Assembly (NCBI RefSeq): GCF_003339815.1
Contig: NZ_PPTT01000009.1
Coordinates: 61,368 to 125,367, forward strand
DNA: 64,000 nucleotides
Reading direction: 5' to 3'
Origin: Eggerthella sinensis
GTDB lineage: Bacteria > Actinomycetota > Coriobacteriia > Coriobacteriales > Eggerthellaceae
Position numbers and translations under genes: made by a program
The notes under the pieces: generated by a model
What the model was told of the DNA's origin: nothing
What the model saw: only the letters and a program-made list of their open reading frames with translations
Databases searched by the model: none
Shown here: positions 1 through 8,189 of the stretch, in pieces
How the letters are laid out: each line of letters opens with the position of its first letter
Numbering within the stretch: position 1 is the first letter of the stretch

Positions 1-134
1 CCCTCTTCTTCAACGAGGCGAACACCATCCCCGACCTGACGAAGCGCGGGCGCTTCCCCGCCATGTTCGCCGCCGCCGGCATCTCCCTCACCGGCGTGCT
101 CACGGCCGCCATCGAGGAGGCCATGGCGCGATAG
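1..134 (+). CDS. ddl: D-alanine--D-alanine ligase, C-terminal fragment
   Basis: The first bases hold the last 43 codons of a gene that begins outside the window; the frame runs from base 3 to a TAG at 132-134. The visible tail contains FNEANTIPDLT, which matches the NE-x-NT-(I/L)-P motif that binds metal and ATP near the C-terminus of D-alanine--D-alanine ligases, followed by the usual AAGIS segment and final helix. Enzymes of this ATP-grasp family join two D-alanines for peptidoglycan precursors in the cytosol. The glycine that usually follows IP is Asp here. Too little is visible to tell a D-Ala-D-Ala from a D-Ala-D-Lac/Ser variant. The assignment rests on this one motif. Confidence 0.7.
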   Translation, partial: LFFNEANTIPDLTKRGRFPAMFAAAGISLTGVLTAAIEEAMAR

Positions 135-179
135 GACCTCCCATATCAGGCCTCCCACCTCGTGCTATTCGCCTACCTC

Positions 180-198
180 GTTCAATTTGTGTTTGAAT
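180..198. promoter_or_regulatory. Palindromic element GTTCAA-N7-TTGAAT upstream of the SpaA gene
   Basis: The element is TTCAA (181-185), seven bases, then TTGAA (193-197), flanked by G and T. It sits just upstream of the -35 of the surface-protein promoter. The same arrangement occurs at 17228-17246 (perfect arms) and 13097-13115 (one mismatch), also in promoter regions. It looks like the binding site of a dimeric regulator. The identity of the regulator is unknown. Confidence 0.5.
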
Positions 199-201
199 GA
201 A

Positions 202-230
202 CTGACGGGCAACCCGCGCATCGGTATGAT
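202..230 (+). promoter_or_regulatory. Candidate promoter of the SpaA-type surface protein gene
   Basis: The proposed -35 is CTGACG (202-207) and the -10 is TATGAT (225-230), with a 17-base spacer. Transcription would start near 237 and leave a leader of about 30 bases, with AGGGGG at 252-257 placed well before the GTG start at 267. Confidence 0.5.
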
Positions 231-266
231 GAAAAGCATCTTACAATGCACAGGGGGTACTCTATC

Positions 267-2342
267 GTGAACTCATTCAGAAGCAAGGCCGCGGGCCTTC
301 TCGTCGCCATCGTCGCCGCAAGTATCATGACGCTCGGCGCAAGCGCGCTCGCCTTCGCAGACGACCGCGTCACCATCACCGACGAGGGGCAGCTTGCGGA
401 GATGTTTCCCGACGAGAGCTTCCGCCACGTGGTGTTCGAAGCCGTGAAGGACGGTCAGGGGAACGCCTCGGGCGCCACCGTGGAGGAAGCCGTCAACAAC
501 TTCACGGGCTTTGTCTACGCCAACGGCGACGACATCGTCGACGACGGCGGCCAGAGGATCACCGACGCCCACGGCATCGAGCACCTGCTCAACGCTGCGC
601 TCGTGGACATCACGTACAACATGATCACCGACCTCTCGTTCCTCGAACACGACCCGAGCATCGAGGCAGACAAGACGTGGCTCGAAGGCGGCTCGACCGA
701 AGGCGGCATGCCCAACAAGCACAACGTCACCTGGCAGCTCGAGGGCAACCCGTACACGCGCCTCCCCTCGACGCTGTACTTCGGCGGCAAGCTCGTGGTA
801 AAGCAGGCGGCCACCGACTACTCCTCGTACCCCGACGACACGATGGGCTCGTGGCGCTTCGTGCGCACGGGCACGGCGCTCGCGGGCGACCTCCATGTGG
901 GCAGGGTGGCCTACGACGGCGCCACCGGCCATTTCGCACCGCTCGACCGCAGCACGGTGCACGACCGGGCCGCCACGCCCGACACGCTGTCGCTCGTCCT
1001 TCCCGACGCGGACAAAGATTCGGAATTCTGGGAGCAGGACGACACGTACGACAACGACACGGTGGGCTTCTCGGGCGTGGTGCGCAGTGGCCGGCACGAG
1101 ATCGCCATCGGCACCATCAAGATCTTCAACTACACCACCCAAGACAGGAAGGGCACCCTCACCGCTGGCGGCCAGTCCTACAAATACTACCTGGAGCCCA
1201 CGTTCTACGTGTTCGACAAGGTCAGCCTCTCCCAGAACGCCTTCGAGGGCGCAGCGGAGCTCGTCAAGACGGCCGAAGACGGCACCACTCCCCTCAAGGG
1301 CGCCGAATACAGCCTGTTCAAAAAAGGCAGCGATGAGCCCGAGCGCACCGGCCTCGTCACCGACGCCGACGGCAAGCTGCTCGTCGAAAACCTCGCCGGC
1401 GGCGACTGGTACCTTCAGGAGACGAAAGCGCCCGAAGGCTACACCATCAACCCCGACCCCGTCGCGTTCACCATCGACGCGCCCCAGGCGAGGCTCGGCG
1501 GCGGCCTCGCCGCCCTCGACAACCTGGACAACAGCGCCGATCTCGTGGCGGGCGAGAACGAGGCGTACATCAACGGCGCGGTGTACGACGAAGAGCTCAA
1601 CGCCAGCGGAGCCAGCCCCGACATCACGCTGACCCTGGCCGATGCTGCACACGCCGAGGACGTCGACAAGGTGGAGGTCGCCTACGCCGCGCTGATGGAC
1701 GCCGCCGGCACCACCACCGAGAACGTGGTCAGGACGTTCGACACGCTGCAAGAGGCGCAAGACGACGTCAACGCCGAGAAGAACGCGTTCGAGGCCGACG
1801 GCACCGCGGCCGTCGACGCCGGCGGCCACATCGTGGGCCCGGTGAGCATCGCGGTCTCCTTCAAGCAGAACTCCGCCGCGGCGACGGTGCAGGTCTCCCA
1901 GAAGGACGCCGCCGAGCCCGCGCTGACCTCCGTGAGCGGCACCAAGCATTGGGCGGACGCGGACGACAAAGCCGGCAAGCGCCCCGGCAGCATCACGGTG
2001 AACCTGCTGCGAAACAACGTGAAGATCGCCGACGTCGAAGTGACGGCGCATGACGGCTGGAAGTACACGTTTGCCGACCTGGACGCGCACGACCCCGACG
2101 GCAAGCCGTACGCCTACACCGTCGACGAGGCCGTCGTTCCGCCGAACTACAAGAAAACCGTGAGCGGCTTCGACATCACGAACACGCTCACCGTCACCGA
2201 CGTTCCGCCCGCAAGCAGCACCGCACCCCAGGGCAAGAAAACGCCCCCCACGGGCGACGCCGCACCTGTCGCGGCGCTGGCTGTCCTGCTGGCAGGCGCT
2301 GGCATGGCCGCCGCCTTCGCGGCCCGCAGGCAACGAAGGTAG
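267..2342 (+). CDS. SpaA/Cna_B-type sortase-anchored surface protein
   Basis: A secreted, wall-anchored protein of 691 residues. The GTG at 267 is preferred over ATG 246 because AGGGGG lies nine bases before it and translation from it begins directly with a signal peptide (basic NSFRSK, hydrophobic stretch, AFA-DD cleavage). The N-terminal third resembles the cap of leucine-rich-repeat surface proteins (FPDESF, ITDAHGIEHL). About residues 330-420 form a SpaA domain (LKGAEYSLF, WYLQETKAPEGY). About residues 560-640 form a Cna_B-like domain (SGTKHWAD, YAYTVDE). The C-terminus has a PPTGD sorting signal, a hydrophobic span and RRQRR, so a sortase should attach it to peptidoglycan. Such domains often form internal isopeptide bonds and act in adhesion. 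No sortase or second pilin gene is adjacent, so a single adhesin is as likely as a pilus subunit. Confidence 0.85.
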   Translation: MNSFRSKAAGLLVAIVAASIMTLGASALAFADDRVTITDEGQLAEMFPDESFRHVVFEAVKDGQGNASGATVEEAVNNFTGFVYANGDDIVDDGGQRITDAHGIEHLLNAALVDITYNMITDLSFLEHDPSIEADKTWLEGGSTEGGMPNKHNVTWQLEGNPYTRLPSTLYFGGKLVVKQAATDYSSYPDDTMGSWRFVRTGTALAGDLHVGRVAYDGATGHFAPLDRSTVHDRAATPDTLSLVLPDADKDSEFWEQDDTYDNDTVGFSGVVRSGRHEIAIGTIKIFNYTTQDRKGTLTAGGQSYKYYLEPTFYVFDKVSLSQNAFEGAAELVKTAEDGTTPLKGAEYSLFKKGSDEPERTGLVTDADGKLLVENLAGGDWYLQETKAPEGYTINPDPVAFTIDAPQARLGGGLAALDNLDNSADLVAGENEAYINGAVYDEELNASGASPDITLTLADAAHAEDVDKVEVAYAALMDAAGTTTENVVRTFDTLQEAQDDVNAEKNAFEADGTAAVDAGGHIVGPVSIAVSFKQNSAAATVQVSQKDAAEPALTSVSGTKHWADADDKAGKRPGSITVNLLRNNVKIADVEVTAHDGWKYTFADLDAHDPDGKPYAYTVDEAVVPPNYKKTVSGFDITNTLTVTDVPPASSTAPQGKKTPPTGDAAPVAALAVLLAGAGMAAAFAARRQRR

Positions 2343-2359
2343 CACTTCCCCACGGCGCC

Positions 2360-2695
2360 TCAGCGCTCGTCCGTCCCCTCGCCGTGCAGGTCGAGGATGG
2401 CGTCGAAGGGGATGCGGGTGCGCACGACGGTGAGCGTCCGGCCCGCCTCGTCGATGTCGGTCACGAGGCCGTGCGCGGTCACGTACGCCTCGCCGTCGTG
2501 GTAGACCACCTTCGCCATGCGACGGCGCTCGAGGCGCGCGAGGCGCTGCGACAGTTCGAGGGCCTCCTCCTCGGTCAGCTCGCGTTTCGGCTGCGGCGTG
2601 CGCTCGCGTTCGCGGATGAGGTCGTAGTAGCCGCGGAGCGCCGCGAACGGCATGAACTGCTGCGCGCGGTCGGCGCGGGAGCGCGGCTCAGGCAT
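2360..2695 (-). CDS. YolD-like protein
   Basis: A small protein of 111 residues with a typical YolD core: RADRAQQFMPFAAL near the N-terminus, a central helical EEEALELSQRLARLERRRMAKVVYH, and a beta-rich end ending in RTRIPFDAI. YolD-like proteins lie beside UvrX-type Y-family polymerases in Firmicutes and Actinobacteria; their biochemical role is unclear. The ATG at 2695 is chosen because GGGGG lies five bases before it; a TTG twelve bases upstream has no better site. The start overlaps the end of the polymerase gene by 8 bases, so the two are one SOS-controlled operon. Confidence 0.8.
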   Translation of the reverse strand: MPEPRSRADRAQQFMPFAALRGYYDLIRERERTPQPKRELTEEEALELSQRLARLERRRMAKVVYHDGEAYVTAHGLVTDIDEAGRTLTVVRTRIPFDAILDLHGEGTDER

Positions 2696-4025
2696 GGTGG
2701 CCCCCAATCTGCTCGTTGCGCTCGCGGGCCGTGGCCTTCTCCTTGAAGCTCGTGCCGCGCAGCAGCGCGTTCTTGCCGAACTTGCCCTTCACGGCCAGCA
2801 CCGCCTCTTGCAGCCTGCGCTCCTCGGCCTCGGCTTGCTCGTCGGTGAACAGGTTCATCGTGGCGAATTCCTCGGGCACCACGCCGCCGAAGCCCACGTT
2901 GATGCGGCGGACGGGCACGTCGGTGCGCGTCGTCTCGTCGTAGAGTTCGAGGAAGCGCGGCAGCAGCTTCGAGTGCAGGTTCGTGCGGTCGGCCTGCTTG
3001 CGCGTGCCGCCCGTGTGGGGCATGCCGCGCCGGCCGCCCACCGGGCGGCGCCCGTGGCCGCCGTCGAAGTACGCCTCCCCGTCCTCCTGCGCGCGCTCGT
3101 CGGGCCCCTTCGCGTAGCCCACGTACAGCGACAGCGACGCGGCCACGAGGCGCTTGTCCACGAGGTCGAGCACGAGCTGGTCCACCATTTCCTTCAGCAC
3201 GTCGCGCGCTTCGTCCCAGGTGTAGTCGCACGGCAGCACCTGGCCGTTCCCCAAGGAGTGCGCGCTCGGCTCGTAGGCGTGGATGTCGGCGATGGTGCAC
3301 GGCTCCACGCCGTGCGCGTGGTCGATGAGGTACTCGGCGTTCACGCCGAACTCGCGGTAGAGCGTGCGTTCCTCCATCTCGCACACGCCGCGCAGGTCGC
3401 GCACGCCGTACTTGGCCAGGCGCTTCGCGATGCCCGGGCCGATGTTCCAGATGTCGGTGATGGGCCGATGCGTTTGGATGGACCGCTCGAACTCCGCCTG
3501 GTCGAGGAAGCCGATGTGGTCGTCGACGTGCTTCGCCGTGATATCGAGCGCCACCTTCGCCAAGAACAGGTTCGGCCCGATGCCGGCCGTGGCGCACACG
3601 CCCGTCTCGGCCAGCACGGCGTCCATGAGCATGACGGCGAATTCCTTGGCGCTCACCTGGTACAGCGACAGGTACGCCGTGGCGTCAATGAAGCACTCGT
3701 CAATGGAATACGCGTGGATGTCCTCGGGCGAGACGTAGCGCAGGTAGACGGAGTAGATATCGGCCGACACGTCCATGTAGCGCTGCATGCGCGGCTTCGC
3801 CATGATGTAGCGCACGCCCTCGGGAATCTCGAACACGCGGCAGCGGCTCGACAGGCCCAGCTCTTTCATGGCCGGCGTGACGGCCAGACAGATGGTTTTC
3901 TCGGTGCGCTCGGGGTCGGCCACGACGAGGTTGGTGGTGAAGGGGTCGAGCCCGCGGTCGGCGCACTCGACGCTCGCGTAAAAGCTCTTCAAGTCGATGC
4001 ACACGTACGTACGCTCCCGAGCCAT
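2688..4025 (-). CDS. Y-family DNA polymerase (UvrX/DinB-like)
   Basis: A translesion DNA polymerase of 445 residues. The N-terminus has the Y-family metal motif (CIDLKSFYASVEC), the second catalytic motif is YSIDECFID (about residue 104), and the helix-hairpin-helix region TDIWNIGPGIAKRLAKYGV follows. The FTTNLVVAD variant of the fingers region and the YolD partner point to the UvrX/YqjW branch rather than classical DinB. Such enzymes copy damaged templates with low fidelity during the SOS response. The ATG start has GGGAGGG upstream. A near-perfect LexA box lies 28 bases before the start, which supports damage-inducible expression. Confidence 0.9.
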   Translation of the reverse strand: MARERTYVCIDLKSFYASVECADRGLDPFTTNLVVADPERTEKTICLAVTPAMKELGLSSRCRVFEIPEGVRYIMAKPRMQRYMDVSADIYSVYLRYVSPEDIHAYSIDECFIDATAYLSLYQVSAKEFAVMLMDAVLAETGVCATAGIGPNLFLAKVALDITAKHVDDHIGFLDQAEFERSIQTHRPITDIWNIGPGIAKRLAKYGVRDLRGVCEMEERTLYREFGVNAEYLIDHAHGVEPCTIADIHAYEPSAHSLGNGQVLPCDYTWDEARDVLKEMVDQLVLDLVDKRLVAASLSLYVGYAKGPDERAQEDGEAYFDGGHGRRPVGGRRGMPHTGGTRKQADRTNLHSKLLPRFLELYDETTRTDVPVRRINVGFGGVVPEEFATMNLFTDEQAEAEERRLQEAVLAVKGKFGKNALLRGTSFKEKATARERNEQIGGHHA

Positions 4026-4052
4026 GCCGCCCTCCCTTCATCTCCGATTATC

Positions 4053-4066
4053 GGAACGTCTGTTCG
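4053..4066 (-). promoter_or_regulatory. LexA (SOS) box
   Basis: Read on the minus strand the site is CGAACAGACGTTCC. It fits the Gram-positive/actinobacterial LexA consensus CGAACRNRYGTTYG at 13 of 14 positions. A -10-like TATACT lies directly upstream of it on the same strand, so bound LexA would cover the start of transcription of the polymerase-YolD operon. Confidence 0.8.
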
Positions 4067-4104
4067 CAGTATAGCGCATGTCCGCCGAAACCCAACCGTC
4101 GCCC

Positions 4105-5892
4105 CTATTCCAAGTACGCGCCGGTCTGACGGCTCCAAAGCCCGGCGTAGACGCCGTCCGCCTCGATGAGCTGGGCATGCGGGCCGTCCTCCACCACCTT
4201 GCCGCCGTCGAGCACCACGATGCGGTCGAGGCTGGCAACCGTCGACAGACGATGCGCAACCACGATGGAAGTGCGCCCGCGCATGAGCGTGGCCAGCGCG
4301 TCCTGCACCAGGTGCTCGCTTTCGGAGTCGAGCGCGCTCGTGGCCTCGTCGAGCACGAGCACCGGGCAGTCGGCCAGAAGCGCCCGCGCGATGGCGATGC
4401 GCTGGCGCTGGCCGCCCGACAGCTTCACGCCGCGCTCGCCCGTGACGGTGTCGAAGCCCTGCGGAAGCTGCTCGATGAACTCGAGCGCGTTCGCCTGGCG
4501 GGCCGCCTCCCTGATCTGCTCCATCGTGGCATCGGGCCGCCCGTAGGCGATGTTCTCCGCAATGGAGCGATGGAACAGCAGCGCCTCCTGCGGCACGTAG
4601 GCGATCTGACGCCTCAACGATTGCTGGGCGGTTTCGGCGATGTTCTGCCCGTCCACGAGAATGCGGCCCTCCTGAATGTCGGACAGGCGCAGCAGCAGCT
4701 TCGTGAGCGTGGTCTTCCCCGCCCCGCTCGAACCTACGATTCCAACCCTTTGACCGGCGGGTATATGCAATTCGAGGTCGTCGAACACCTGCGTGCGGGT
4801 ATCGCCGTCCGTGTACCAGAAGCAAATGTCCTCGAAGTCGATGGCCCCCTCGCGCACCTCGAGCGGCGACGCGTCGGGCGCGTCGGCCACGAGCCGCGGC
4901 TCATCGAGGATGACGGTCATGCCGCTCGCATCGCCGAAGGCTCGGTTGAAGCGCTGCAAGCCGTTGTTGATGAAGTTGAACTGGTTCGTCACGGTATAGG
5001 TGTAGGTGAACATCACGACGAGCGTGCCGGGCGTGATGCCGTACCATGCGTTGCCGCCCGCGATGAACACCGCCACCACGCTCATGATGAGGATGGTGAT
5101 GCAGGCCGTGACGATGCCGCGCGTGAGCGAGGCCCACATGCGCTTCGAGTCGCGCGCCACCACTTCGCGATTCGCCTCGTCGAACAGGCTCCGTTCGTAG
5201 TCTTCGCGCCCGTAGGTTTTCACCGCGAGAATGTTGGCCACCGAGTCCGACAGCTCGCCCGAAAGCTGGTTCTGGGCGCTTGCCGCCTTCTCGTTGAGGT
5301 GCAGGATGCGCTTGTACATGTAGTACGACACCCCCGCGTACACCGCCAGGAGCACCATGAGAATGGCCACGTACACCGGCACGCGCGGCGCCAGGATGGC
5401 GCAGGTGAACACCACCGAGCAGATGACCGGCAAAAACGGGAACGTGACCGTTTCCAAAAGCAGCTGGTAGGCGCTCATGAACTTCGTGGTTTGGCTCACG
5501 AGGGTTCCGCCGAAGCGGTTGGAGTGAAACGACATGGACTGGTTGCACAGGGCGTCGAACGACATCGTGGCCAAATCGTACGAAGCGGCGATCTCGAGAC
5601 GGTACATGGTATAGTCCTGCACCTTGCTGGCCGCCTGCCCGGCCACGTTGATGGCGATGAGCGCGAGAATGTACGGGCCGAACACCGCGAACACCTGGTC
5701 GGGCGCCACCGACCCCTCGCTCACGCGATCCACCACGAGGCTCATCACGTAGGGGTTGCCGTACGAGAGCAGCGCAACGAATAAGAACGTGGCGGTCATG
5801 AGCGCGGCGAACAGGCCGAAGTGCTTGCGGGTGACCAGCCAGAAGTAATGGAGCGTGCGACGTGTGACCGACGCGTCCCCGGTTCGTGCCAT
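4105..5892 (-). CDS. ABC exporter, fused permease and ATPase
   Basis: A 595-residue half-transporter of the type IV (B-type) exporter family. The first 320 residues hold six membrane helices and the last 250 an ATPase domain with Walker A GSSGAGKTT, Q-loop VPQEALLF, signature LSGGQRQR, Walker B VLVLDEATSALD and H-loop VVAHRLST. All catalytic residues are present. It stands alone, so a homodimer is likely. The substrate cannot be told; drugs, lipids and peptides are typical of the family. The ATG at 5892 is preferred because AAGGGA lies seven bases before it. A strong terminator at 5946-5985 separates it from the YhgE genes, so it has its own promoter. Confidence 0.9.
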   Translation of the reverse strand: MARTGDASVTRRTLHYFWLVTRKHFGLFAALMTATFLFVALLSYGNPYVMSLVVDRVSEGSVAPDQVFAVFGPYILALIAINVAGQAASKVQDYTMYRLEIAASYDLATMSFDALCNQSMSFHSNRFGGTLVSQTTKFMSAYQLLLETVTFPFLPVICSVVFTCAILAPRVPVYVAILMVLLAVYAGVSYYMYKRILHLNEKAASAQNQLSGELSDSVANILAVKTYGREDYERSLFDEANREVVARDSKRMWASLTRGIVTACITILIMSVVAVFIAGGNAWYGITPGTLVVMFTYTYTVTNQFNFINNGLQRFNRAFGDASGMTVILDEPRLVADAPDASPLEVREGAIDFEDICFWYTDGDTRTQVFDDLELHIPAGQRVGIVGSSGAGKTTLTKLLLRLSDIQEGRILVDGQNIAETAQQSLRRQIAYVPQEALLFHRSIAENIAYGRPDATMEQIREAARQANALEFIEQLPQGFDTVTGERGVKLSGGQRQRIAIARALLADCPVLVLDEATSALDSESEHLVQDALATLMRGRTSIVVAHRLSTVASLDRIVVLDGGKVVEDGPHAQLIEADGVYAGLWSRQTGAYLE

Positions 5893-5945
5893 GCGGATTC
5901 CCTTCTCTTGTATCCGCTTGATTATCCCACAACCGTGCACGAAAC

Positions 5946-5985
5946 GCGAAGCGGACCCGAGACCAACGTCCCGGGTCCGCTTCGC
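5946..5985 (-). terminator. Intrinsic terminator-like hairpin after the YhgE operon
   Basis: A perfect 14-bp stem (5946-5959 with 5972-5985) and a 12-base loop that can add three more inner pairs. It lies directly after the stop of the YhgE gene that ends at 5994. There is no clear U-tract, as is usual in this GC-rich sequence. Confidence 0.7.
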
Positions 5986-5993
5986 AGCGACGC

Positions 5994-8189
5994 CTACATG
6001 ATCTTCGTCTCCTCAAGCTTCTCGATGACGAAGTCGTTCAGCTTGATCACCGGCTTGCGGAGCACGAGGCCCAGCAGCAAGGCGGGCACGAGGAACAGCA
6101 GCAACTGCCCGATCTGCACCGCGTATTCCGAACCGTATATGCCGCCGATGCAGGCGTGCATGGCCGCAATCCCATGCGTGAACGGGAGGAACGGATAGAC
6201 GGCCTGGAAGAACGGCGCCGTCATCTCGATGGGGAGCGTGCCGCCCGAACCGGCCACCTGCATGACCAGCAACACGACCGCAACGGCTTTGCCGATGTCG
6301 CCGAACGACACCACGAGCGTGTACACGAGGAAGCTGAACACGAGCGCCACCGCCCAGCCTGCCAGCATGAACAGCAGCGGATGCTCGCATTGGATACCGA
6401 GGAACAGCAGGTCGCCCAAGCATACGAACGTGCTCTGCAAAAACGCCAGCACGGCGAAGATGCAGAAGCGGCCGAGGTAGCGTTGATGCAGCCGAACATC
6501 GCTTCCGAGCGCCGCGATGCGCCGCTCGGGCACCTCCACCTTCATCATCGCAACGAGGATGATGGAACCCACCCAGAGCGACAGGACGGTATAGAACGCC
6601 GCCATGGAGGAACCGTAGTTGGCGATGCCGTACACGCTGTGGCGATCGATGCTCACCGGCGACGACAAAAACGACGCCATGCCCTCGGGGTCGGAGCCGA
6701 CGATGCGCTTCACCTGCTCGAGGTCGCCCACGGAAAGGGCTTCGGCCAGCTCCTCGCGTTGCGCTTTGAGCTTGGCGCTCGCGCGTTTGAGCGCATCGCC
6801 CGCTTGGTCGAGCGCCACGCGCGTTCCATCCAAATCGCCCGCAAGAGCGTTGGAAACGCCCGTCAAAGACGAAAGCACGTACCCCACATCGCCCGACACG
6901 CGTTCGGCCGAATAGCGTACCGACGACAAGGTCGAACGAAGGGTTTCCGCTTGATACGACAGGCCGCTTTCGTAATCGGTGCGGATGCCCGAGAGGCTCT
7001 CGCGCGCTTGGCCGAGGAGCGATTCCACGTCGCGACGATCCTCTGCGGCGGTTTCCAAGGTTTTCCCCACATCGTGGGACAGCCCGTCGATGCCCTTTTT
7101 CAGCGAATCGAGCGACCGTATGGCACGATCGAACTTCTCGATGGTTTCCTTGTTCGCAGCTGTGTCTTCCGGGGTGGGCGAAGCGTTCGCATCCTCGATG
7201 TCCTGTATCGCATCGCGCACCTGCACCAGGTTGTCGGACAAGTGCTGAAGGTCGTCCGAGGCCTTCTTCAAGTCGCCCGCAACCTCGCCCGCCGGCTTCT
7301 CGGCAGCCTCGAGCCCCTTGTCGATGCTGCGGGCGATGACGTCGAAGCTCTCGCCGCTTTGAGCAAGCGTCCCGTCCGCAACCGCCGTCGCCTCCGAAAG
7401 CGCATCGCCCACGCTCGCAAGCCCCGCGCTCGCCTCGTCGATCGCGCTCCTCGAAGACGCCGACGCGGCCCCCGAATCGCCCATGATGCCCGACGTCGTC
7501 TGGACGAGCGACGACGTCGACACGAGCAATGCGGAGAATGCCGTGGCCTGATCGGCGGCGTTATCGAGGTCGGCTTCGAGGTACTCCAGGTTTCGACTCA
7601 GCGTCGCGGCGTACGAGCTCATGGCGTCGCCGTCCATGAACGTGATGAGCTGCGAGATCACCTTGAGGCCCACTTCGTCCACCGTGCTCGCGAACGTTTC
7701 GTCGATGCTCGCCTGCACGGCGCTTGCGCCTTTGTCGGTCACGCGCGGAGCGATGGCGTTCTCCTTCTGATTCGAGTAGTACACGATATCCGAATGCTTG
7801 ATATCGGTGGAAAACAGCGTCATCATGTCGGCGCTGAAGCTCTCGGGGATCACGATGGCGGCGTAGCAGGAACCCGAGCGCACGCTCTCCACCGCCTCGT
7901 CCTCGCTCACGAATTCCCAGGCGAACTGGTCGTTCGCCCGCAAAGCCGCCACCACGCTGTCGCCAATGTTGAGATCGACGGGAACAAGATCGCTCGAATA
8001 CCCTTCATCCGCATTCGCCACGGCTATCTTGAGCCCGTCGGTGTTTTCGTACGGGTCCCATCCGCCCAGGATATTGAACCACGCGTACATCGCCGGCACC
8101 ACGACGAGCCCGACCAGCACGACGACGCCCACGGCGCTCTTCGTCGCGTTCTTGAGGTCGGCGACGAATATCTCCCAGATGTTCCTCAT
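5994..8189 (-). CDS. YhgE/Pip domain membrane protein (second of pair)
   Basis: A 731-residue protein with the YhgE/Pip architecture. One N-terminal membrane helix (about 15-38) is followed by the conserved NADEGYSSDLV and PESFSADM region, then a long external domain rich in helical coiled coil (about 200-500), then five C-terminal helices of ABC-2 permease type (from about 530). Relatives include the Bacillus YhgE protein, Lactococcus Pip (phage receptor) and the EsaA/YueB subunit of type VIIb secretion. There is no ATPase partner and no WXG100 gene here, so a secretion role is not supported. The start overlaps the stop of the upstream paralogue by 4 bases (ATGA), so both are translated from one message. 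Confidence 0.85.
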   Translation of the reverse strand: MRNIWEIFVADLKNATKSAVGVVVLVGLVVVPAMYAWFNILGGWDPYENTDGLKIAVANADEGYSSDLVPVDLNIGDSVVAALRANDQFAWEFVSEDEAVESVRSGSCYAAIVIPESFSADMMTLFSTDIKHSDIVYYSNQKENAIAPRVTDKGASAVQASIDETFASTVDEVGLKVISQLITFMDGDAMSSYAATLSRNLEYLEADLDNAADQATAFSALLVSTSSLVQTTSGIMGDSGAASASSRSAIDEASAGLASVGDALSEATAVADGTLAQSGESFDVIARSIDKGLEAAEKPAGEVAGDLKKASDDLQHLSDNLVQVRDAIQDIEDANASPTPEDTAANKETIEKFDRAIRSLDSLKKGIDGLSHDVGKTLETAAEDRRDVESLLGQARESLSGIRTDYESGLSYQAETLRSTLSSVRYSAERVSGDVGYVLSSLTGVSNALAGDLDGTRVALDQAGDALKRASAKLKAQREELAEALSVGDLEQVKRIVGSDPEGMASFLSSPVSIDRHSVYGIANYGSSMAAFYTVLSLWVGSIILVAMMKVEVPERRIAALGSDVRLHQRYLGRFCIFAVLAFLQSTFVCLGDLLFLGIQCEHPLLFMLAGWAVALVFSFLVYTLVVSFGDIGKAVAVVLLVMQVAGSGGTLPIEMTAPFFQAVYPFLPFTHGIAAMHACIGGIYGSEYAVQIGQLLLFLVPALLLGLVLRKPVIKLNDFVIEKLEETKIM

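Noticed and set aside
246..266. ATG 246 as start of the SpaA-type protein
   Set aside because: The ribosome site AGGGGG lies inside this extension, and the signal peptide is more regular from GTG 267.
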